Source: an uncultured Thermomicrobiales bacterium (GTDB taxonomy: Bacteria; Chloroflexota; Chloroflexia; Thermomicrobiales; UBA6265). Taken from it: a stretch of DNA of 8,631 nt. The stretch covers positions 1 through 8,631 of the forward strand of contig CADCWK010000077.1 in NCBI GenBank assembly GCA_902806375.1, in the 5' to 3' direction. A model generated the notes under the pieces. That model was not told the DNA's origin and searched no databases. It saw nothing but the letters and a program-made list of their open reading frames with translations. A program made the position numbers and the translations under genes. Shown in pieces: positions 4,103 to 8,631 of this stretch (within the stretch, counting starts at the first letter, position 1; each line of letters begins with the position of its first letter).

Positions 4103-5704
4103 CTAGGCCTGCTGCTCCTGCTCCTGCTTCGCCTCGTGGTAGTCGGACTCGGTGTTGACCGACCAGATGTTGGCCTTGTCGGTCTGGCCGTTGACGATGT
4201 TGTCAACCGCCGTCATGGCCGTCAGCATCGAGTGGTCGGCGTTGTTGTAGCGGTGCATCCCGTTCCGGCCCAGCAGGAACAGGTTCGGGAAGCGGTCCGT
4301 GTACTCGCGGACCTTGTCGAAGTCCTTGAACACGCCGAAGTAGGCCGGGTAGGTCTTCTTGACCCGGACGACCGTGCCGTCGAGGACGTCCTTGCGGTCG
4401 ATGATCCCGATCTTGTCGAGCTCGGCGACGGCGAAGTCGAAGAAGGCGTCGTCGGCCATCGACCAGAGCTCGTCGCCCTCGTAGCAGAAGTACTCCAGCC
4501 CCATCCAGACCGTGTTCGGGTCGGCGACGAGGTAGGGGCTCCAGTTGTTGAAGATCTGGAGCCGGCCGATCTTGACGTCGCTCTCCTGGATATAGATCCA
4601 GTTGTCCGGGACGATGTTGGTCGGTCCCTCGCCGTCGGGCAGGGCCAGCCGCTTGGCCAGGACGCCAACCGTGATGAAGTCACGGTACGGCAGGTTGTCG
4701 GAGACGTGCTTGACGTCGGCCGGCACCTCGCCCGTGAAGGACTGGAGCAGCTCGTTGATCGGCATCGTCGAGAAGAAGTAGTCGCCCGTGACGACCTCTT
4801 CCTGCCCGGTCTCCTCATTGCAGATGGTCGCGCTCGTGATTCGGTCACCCTCGTTCGTGATGCTGACCACCCGGTGCCGCAGGTGGACGTGGCCACCCTC
4901 GGCCCGGATGCGGTCGGCGACGATCTCCCACATCTGGCCGGGACCGAGCTTGGGGTACATGAACTGTTCGATCAGGCTGGTCTCGGTGTCCTTCTGGCTG
5001 ATCGAGGAGGCGCGCTGGAACGGCTTCTTCGCCGCGTGCATCAGGGCCGACCCGACCGAGAGCCCCTTGATCCGCTGGGCGCCCCAGTCGGCGCCGATCT
5101 CCTTGCAGGGGACGCCCCAGACCTTCTCGGTGTAGTCCTTGAAGAAGGTCTTGTAGAGCTCCTTGCCGAAGCGGTTGATGAAGAAGTCCTCGAGGGACTT
5201 CTCGTCCTTGATCGGCCGGACCCGGGCGAGGACGTAGCTCGCGCCGATCTTGACGATCCGGACCGGCCCGAGGTTGCGGATCGTCTCGGCGTTGAGCGAG
5301 ATCGGGTAGTCGAAGAACTTGCGCAGGTAGTAGATCCGCGACAGCCGGCGCCGGATCAGCATGACGTCGTCGGTGGCGTCCGGGTGCGGCCCGTTGGTCG
5401 GCAGCATGACGCTGCGGGTCTTGCGCTGGTAGGTGATCTCGGTCGGGCCGGTGGCGCCGTCCTCGGCCCCCTGGAGCGGCATGATCTTCTGCCACCAGGT
5501 CATGACCCGGTCGGACTTCGAGAAGAACCGGTGGCCCCCGATGTCCATCCGGTTGCCCTTGTAGTTGATGGTCCGCGAGATCCCGCCGAGGGCGTCGCTG
5601 GCCTCGTAGACCACGGGCGTGATGTCCGTCCGCTCGAGGAGTTCGAGGGCCGCGGTCAGGCCAGCCGGGCCTCCGCCGATGATGATAGCTGTCCTGGCGC
5701 TCAT
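4103..5704 (-). CDS. FAD/NAD(P)-dependent oxidoreductase, UDP-galactopyranose mutase / protoporphyrinogen oxidase-like
   Basis: A 533-residue flavoprotein. The N-terminal dinucleotide fold is TAIIIGGGPAGLTAALELL (5-23) with ribose-binding Glu34 in VVYEASDALGG, then Ile-Ser-Arg (42-44). MDIGGHRFFSKSDRVMTWW (53-71) is the substrate-side signature shared with UGM-like and COG1232-type proteins. A large insertion (about 90-260) includes YTEKVWGVPCKEIGADWGAQRI. The C-terminal FAD motif is FPNLFLLGRNGMHRYNNADHSMLTAM (472-497), and the tail ends in Gln/Glu repeats. It is longer than classical UGM (about 370-400 residues) and lacks haem-pathway neighbours. From memory, such proteins are often annotated only as NAD(P)/FAD oxidoreductases and occur near envelope-polysaccharide genes. 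Start 5704 is chosen because the Rossmann motif begins five residues later and AAGGGA (5709-5714) precedes it; the open frame upstream to 5938 is Arg/Pro/Ser-rich and looks non-coding. Confidence 0.88.
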   Translation of the reverse strand: MSARTAIIIGGGPAGLTAALELLERTDITPVVYEASDALGGISRTINYKGNRMDIGGHRFFSKSDRVMTWWQKIMPLQGAEDGATGPTEITYQRKTRSVMLPTNGPHPDATDDVMLIRRRLSRIYYLRKFFDYPISLNAETIRNLGPVRIVKIGASYVLARVRPIKDEKSLEDFFINRFGKELYKTFFKDYTEKVWGVPCKEIGADWGAQRIKGLSVGSALMHAAKKPFQRASSISQKDTETSLIEQFMYPKLGPGQMWEIVADRIRAEGGHVHLRHRVVSITNEGDRITSATICNEETGQEEVVTGDYFFSTMPINELLQSFTGEVPADVKHVSDNLPYRDFITVGVLAKRLALPDGEGPTNIVPDNWIYIQESDVKIGRLQIFNNWSPYLVADPNTVWMGLEYFCYEGDELWSMADDAFFDFAVAELDKIGIIDRKDVLDGTVVRVKKTYPAYFGVFKDFDKVREYTDRFPNLFLLGRNGMHRYNNADHSMLTAMTAVDNIVNGQTDKANIWSVNTESDYHEAKQEQEQQA

Positions 5705-6056
5705 GGAATCCCTTGTGATGATCGGGCGGCCGGGGCCCATTTGCCTCCGGACCGGGACTGACGACGGCGAGTCGGGGACACGGTCAGTCACCGGACGCAT
5801 CGCCTCCAGTGGATCACCCCGCCCCGGTCGATCCGGGTCTCGACCGGAGTCCGGCCTGCGATGAGGCTGACCGGACGGATTTCGACTGACCGGAGACGTG
5901 GCCGGCTGGCCTGTACGGCGCCCATGATGAAGCCGCACGCAATCGTGTGTCCACCCGATCGTTCCGTGCCGGGTTAATTCGCACGGAACGGACCGCGGAT
6001 TCCCGTATCAGTCCGACCCGAACGGGATGCCGACTTTCGCACCGCCGTCGTCGCGA
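5705..6056. other. 352-base spacer between two minus-strand genes
   Basis: This stretch runs from the flavoprotein start to the stop of the membrane protein gene. No gene-like frame is supported. It contains a hairpin at 5824-5847 (CCGGTCGA / TCGACCGG, 8-base loop) overlapping an 11-base palindrome CCGGA-G-TCCGG (5844-5854), a second hairpin at 5960-5990, and a 9-base direct repeat CTGACCGGA at 5867-5875 and 5886-5894. The flavoprotein promoter should be here, but I could not identify a convincing -35/-10 pair. Confidence 0.6.
5960..5990 (-). terminator. Probable terminator of the membrane protein gene
   Basis: CGTTCCGTGC (5960-5969) pairs perfectly with GCACGGAACG (5981-5990) around an 11-base loop containing the AT-rich TTAATT. 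It begins 66 bases downstream of the Pr6Pr-like gene stop on the minus strand. As with the other hairpins in this window there is no T-run, so the terminator role rests on stem and position. Confidence 0.55.
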
Positions 6057-6701
6057 TCAGCCCGGCGCCGGCGGCGTGGTGAACCGGCGCCGCTGCCCGA
6101 CCCACGTGACCAGCCACGTCATCGCGATCACCCCGGCCGCGATCCCGACCGCGGTAGCGGCCACTCCGGCGTAACCGCCGCCGCGGTCGGGGTCCAGGAA
6201 TCCGTAGGGGTACCAGTCGACGATGGGACCACGGACCAGCGAGTAGACGAGATAGGCCATCGGGAAGACCAGCCACACCATGGCGTCCCGGAACGTGAAC
6301 CGGACTGCCGGTGGGCTGATCAGCCAGTCGGCCAGGAGCACGAGTGGGAAGATCCGGTGCACGACGTTGTCATCCCACGGCGACGAGAGGCCGAGCGGGT
6401 CGGTACCGCCGTCGAGCAGCGTCCCGTAGACGATCCCGGTCGTGACCATGTACACGACAGCCGCCCCGCGGACGAGTTCGGCGGTCCGCGTGGGCCGCGT
6501 CCCGACGCGGCCGAGCCCGAAGGTGAGCAGGACGACCGCCGCGAAGATGTTGCTCTCGATGGTGAAGAAGCTGAAGAAGTTGCCGACCCGGAAGGTCGGA
6601 TCCCGGTCGAGCCCGCGGAACAACTGGAAGGCGACCGCAGACAGGGCGAGGAGGGCGAAACCGATCCGGTACGCGCCGACCCAGACTGGTTGTGCTGTCA
6701 C
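6057..6701 (-). CDS. Pr6Pr / FAR-17a-like six-helix integral membrane protein
   Basis: A 214-residue hydrophobic protein with six predicted membrane segments at about 9-27, 42-62, 78-96, 115-130, 140-157 and 179-203, short loops, and a basic C-terminal tail (GQRRRF) that suggests a cytoplasmic end. Conserved-looking family marks are FFSFFTIESN (42-51) at the start of helix 2, DNVVHRIFP (111-119) with an intramembrane His115, FTFRDAMVWLVFPMAYLVY (135-153), and VDWYPYGFLDP (161-171). This pattern matches the Pr6Pr family of bacterial membrane proteins, related in layout to FAR-17a/AIG1; some eukaryotic relatives are lipid hydrolases, but a bacterial activity is not established. The start is GTG at 6699-6701, with GAGGGG six bases upstream. 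It follows the molybdenum hydroxylase gene by 144 bases on the same strand, so co-transcription is possible but not close-coupled. Confidence 0.87.
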   Translation of the reverse strand: MTAQPVWVGAYRIGFALLALSAVAFQLFRGLDRDPTFRVGNFFSFFTIESNIFAAVVLLTFGLGRVGTRPTRTAELVRGAAVVYMVTTGIVYGTLLDGGTDPLGLSSPWDDNVVHRIFPLVLLADWLISPPAVRFTFRDAMVWLVFPMAYLVYSLVRGPIVDWYPYGFLDPDRGGGYAGVAATAVGIAAGVIAMTWLVTWVGQRRRFTTPPAPG

Positions 6702-6806
6702 GCACTACCCCTCACATGCCGGGCGATCACTAGTGGGTCCAATGGGGAACATGGTCGCAGCAAAGGGACTGGAAGGCGATACGACCCGGCTTCTCATTCG
6801 GTAGGA

Positions 6807-6831
6807 CCATCCGGTTGACCGGCTCGGATGG
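6807..6831 (-). terminator. Weak hairpin downstream of the molybdenum hydroxylase gene
   Basis: CCATCCG (6807-6813) pairs with CGGATGG (6825-6831) around 11 bases, and the competing palindrome CCGGT-TG-ACCGG (6811-6822) overlaps it. It starts 15 bases after the gene's TGA on the minus strand. Modest stem and no T-run, so this is only a candidate terminator. Confidence 0.35.
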
Positions 6832-6845
6832 CCATGTCCTTCCGG

Positions 6846-8631
6846 TCAGCCAGCTTCACCGGACCACCTGGGCATCAACGCCCCCCTGACGCGATCCGGG
6901 GTGAATGGGACCGTCCGGAGACGGACGCCCGTCGCATCGGCGATCGCGTTGCCGACCGCGGCGACGACCGGGCAGATCGCGCCTTCGCCGGCGCCCCAGG
7001 ACGGCTGGTCCGGCCGGTCGATCAGGTCGATCCGGATCTCCGGGATATCGTCGAACCCCATGATCCGGTACGTGTCCCAGTCCAGCGACGTGACCCGCGT
7101 CTCATCCCACGTCACCTCCTCGAACAGCGCCCGGCCGACGCCCTGGATGACGTTGCCCTCGACCTGGTTACGGACGCCGTCCGGGTTGACGATCAGGCCG
7201 CAGTCGTGGCTGACGCAGACCCGCGTCACCCGGACCTCGCCGGTCTCCGGGGAGACCGCGACCTCGGCGACCACCGCGACATAGGCGTAGGCCGTCTCGT
7301 AGCGGGCGAAGGCGATCCCCCGGCCCGTGAGCGCGGCGTCACGGACGTCGGTCGATATCGGAGTGCGACTGGCTGGGTGCTGGGGTCGCCAGCCCGCCAG
7401 CCGGGCCGCGCCCTCGATGACAGCGATGGCGCGCGGGTCATCGAGGTGCCGGAGCCGGAAGGCGACCGGGTCCGCTCCGGCCAGCGCGGCCAGCTCGTCC
7501 ATCATCGACTCGTTCGCGGTCGTGTTGGCCAGTCCGCCGAGGCTGCGCAGGGCGGAGGGGCGCAGGGCGGGGTCGATGACCCAGTGGGCGGTGACGCGCT
7601 GGTCGGGCAGCGTGTAGCTGGTCAGGGCGTTGCGCGTCCCGCCGCCGCGGCCGAGCGGCGCGAACGGGACCGGCGGCGCCTTGAGCTGCCCGGCCAGCAG
7701 GTTGCCGGGCTGGCCACCGGGCCGGGTCGAGTGGGTCGGCGTCCAGACATCGTAGTGCCAGGCGACGATCGTGCCCGTCTCGTCCAGGCCAGCCCGGACC
7801 TCCGAGACCATCGCCGGCCCCTTGCCCTCCCAGGCGAACTCGCCCTGCCGCGACCAGATCAGACGCACGGGCCGCCCGACCGCCTGCGACAGCAGCGCCG
7901 CGTCGGCCGCGACGTCGTCGGCGCCGTTGTGCCCGTAGCAGCCCGGTCCTTCCATATGGACGACCCGGACCGCGTCCTCTGGCAGGCCCAGTACCGGCGC
8001 GAGCGCCTCCCGCAGCGCGAAGACCCCCTGCGACGCGCACCAGACCGTCGCGCCGTCCGGCCGGACATCGGCGATGGCGCAGGACGGCCCGATCGACGCG
8101 TGCGCCTGCCACGGGTGCCGGTAGGTCGCGGCGACCGTCCGGGTCGCCCGGGCGAACGCCGCGTCGGGGTCGCCGGTGGACAGCACGGTCTCCAGCACGG
8201 TCGGCGACCGGCGGAAATCGTCGAAGCGGCGCGCGAAGTCCGGCAGCGGGGCGGGCGCCGACCATGTCACCCGGAGCGCCTGGCCGGCGGCCAGTGCCTG
8301 GGCATCCGTCTCCGCGACGACGCCGAGGAAGTCGCCGGACCGGACAATGGCGACGATCCCCGGCAAGCCGTCTAGGGACGACTCGTCGACCGACACCAGC
8401 GACGCACCGACTCCGTCGACCGTCCGCACGAGGGGCCGGATGACGCGGGCATGGAGCATCCCCTCCAGCTTCAGATCGTGGACGTAGGCCGCGCCACCGG
8501 TCAGCTTGGCCAGCAGATCGACCCGGGGGACGGACTGCCCGACGACCCGGTAGAGCGCTGGGTCCTTCGCGCCTGCATCCTTGCCTGGTGCAACGGCAGA
8601 CTCCCGGGTGAGGTGTAATCCGCCAAAGCAC
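6846..8631 (-). CDS. Molybdopterin-binding large subunit of an IorB/NicB-type xanthine dehydrogenase family hydroxylase (5' end outside window)
   Basis: The frame is open from the TGA at 6846-6848 to the window edge, giving 594 visible residues; no start is seen. The visible N-terminus, numbered from the edge, runs through DPALYRVVGQSVPRVD (23-38) and KLTGGAAYVHD (42-52) into GMLHARVIRP (57-66), the usual first-domain junction of this family. HMEGPGCYGHNGADDVA (225-241), WTPTHSTRPGG (296-306) and QPGNLLAGQL are marks of the isoquinoline oxidoreductase/nicotinate dehydrogenase-like branch. The catalytic base is Glu549 in SWGAGEGAICPVV (codon at 6984-6986), which activates the Mo-bound water or hydroxide for hydroxylation beside a ring nitrogen or of an aldehyde. 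Whole proteins are around 700-780 residues, so perhaps 130-180 are missing. The partner [2Fe-2S] subunit is not downstream here and may be upstream, beyond the window. ATG 8457-8459 is internal, not the start. Substrate not predictable. Confidence 0.92.
   Translation of the reverse strand, partial: CFGGLHLTRESAVAPGKDAGAKDPALYRVVGQSVPRVDLLAKLTGGAAYVHDLKLEGMLHARVIRPLVRTVDGVGASLVSVDESSLDGLPGIVAIVRSGDFLGVVAETDAQALAAGQALRVTWSAPAPLPDFARRFDDFRRSPTVLETVLSTGDPDAAFARATRTVAATYRHPWQAHASIGPSCAIADVRPDGATVWCASQGVFALREALAPVLGLPEDAVRVVHMEGPGCYGHNGADDVAADAALLSQAVGRPVRLIWSRQGEFAWEGKGPAMVSEVRAGLDETGTIVAWHYDVWTPTHSTRPGGQPGNLLAGQLKAPPVPFAPLGRGGGTRNALTSYTLPDQRVTAHWVIDPALRPSALRSLGGLANTTANESMMDELAALAGADPVAFRLRHLDDPRAIAVIEGAARLAGWRPQHPASRTPISTDVRDAALTGRGIAFARYETAYAYVAVVAEVAVSPETGEVRVTRVCVSHDCGLIVNPDGVRNQVEGNVIQGVGRALFEEVTWDETRVTSLDWDTYRIMGFDDIPEIRIDLIDRPDQPSWGAGEGAICPVVAAVGNAIADATGVRLRTVPFTPDRVRGALMPRWSGEAG

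Noticed and set aside
3989..5761. 590-codon open frame on the plus strand
   Set aside because: It is antisense to the flavoprotein gene, is monotonously Val/Leu/Asp/Arg/Gly-rich and has no motif; the minus strand carries clear FAD motifs over the same span.
5867..5894. Direct repeat CTGACCGGA, two copies 19 bases apart
   Set aside because: Only two short copies in GC-rich spacer, not symmetric and not aligned with a promoter; too weak to call an operator or repeat array.
5705..5938. 78-residue N-terminal extension of the flavoprotein
   Set aside because: The extension is Arg/Pro/Ser-rich with no signal peptide, whereas the Rossmann motif begins five residues after ATG 5704, which has its own AAGGGA site.
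6828..8375. 515-codon open frame on the plus strand
   Set aside because: It is a GC-driven mirror of the molybdenum hydroxylase gene, Arg/Asp/Val/Gly-rich without recognisable domains.
1..8631. CRISPR array, tRNA/rRNA, insertion sequence, phage or defence genes
   Set aside because: No regularly spaced repeats, no T-loop/anticodon pattern, no transposase-like frame with terminal repeats, and no defence-family motifs were seen on either strand.

Overview
The window is visibly GC-rich, with compact genes, GTG as well as ATG starts, and Shine-Dalgarno sites of the GGAGG/GAGGGG type. This fits a high-GC bacterium. The first complete gene encodes an anchored extracytoplasmic protein with a Cys-Pro...Asp-Cys...Cys-Asp-x-Tyr layout that I associate from memory with Chloroflexota of the Thermomicrobia group. 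The other genes (Pr6Pr-like membrane protein, IorB-type molybdenum hydroxylase, UGM-like flavoprotein) would also fit Actinomycetota. No rRNA, tRNA or other marker is present, so the assignment is tentative.

Layout: (1) 1-102, probable C-terminal tail of an upstream gene; (2) 151-756, secreted/anchored four-cysteine protein (+); (3) 935-1312, small cupin (-), divergent from (4) 1433-1885, MarR-family regulator (+), with two near-identical operators exactly 50 bp apart between them; (5) 2006-2845, class I methyltransferase (-); (6) 2846-3497, a long non-coding spacer with several inverted repeats and a recognisable promoter/operator; (7) 3498-4010, nitroreductase-family flavoprotein (+); (8) 4103-5704, UGM/protoporphyrinogen-oxidase-like FAD oxidoreductase (-); (9) 6057-6701, Pr6Pr-like six-helix membrane protein (-); (10) 6846 to the window end, molybdopterin-binding subunit of an IorB/NicB-type xanthine dehydrogenase family enzyme (-), cut by the window edge.

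Each of the three convergent junctions (757-934, 1886-2005, 4011-4102) holds a strong hairpin that probably acts as a bidirectional terminator. None has a U-tract. The genes look like separately transcribed redox, detoxification and envelope functions, not one operon. The only clear regulatory unit is the MarR/cupin pair. The nitroreductase has its own sigma70-like promoter with a palindrome over the -10; the regulator for that palindrome is not in the window. I found no CRISPR array, insertion sequence, phage gene or obvious new multi-gene system. The best leads are regulatory architecture and a cupin that has lost most of its metal ligands.
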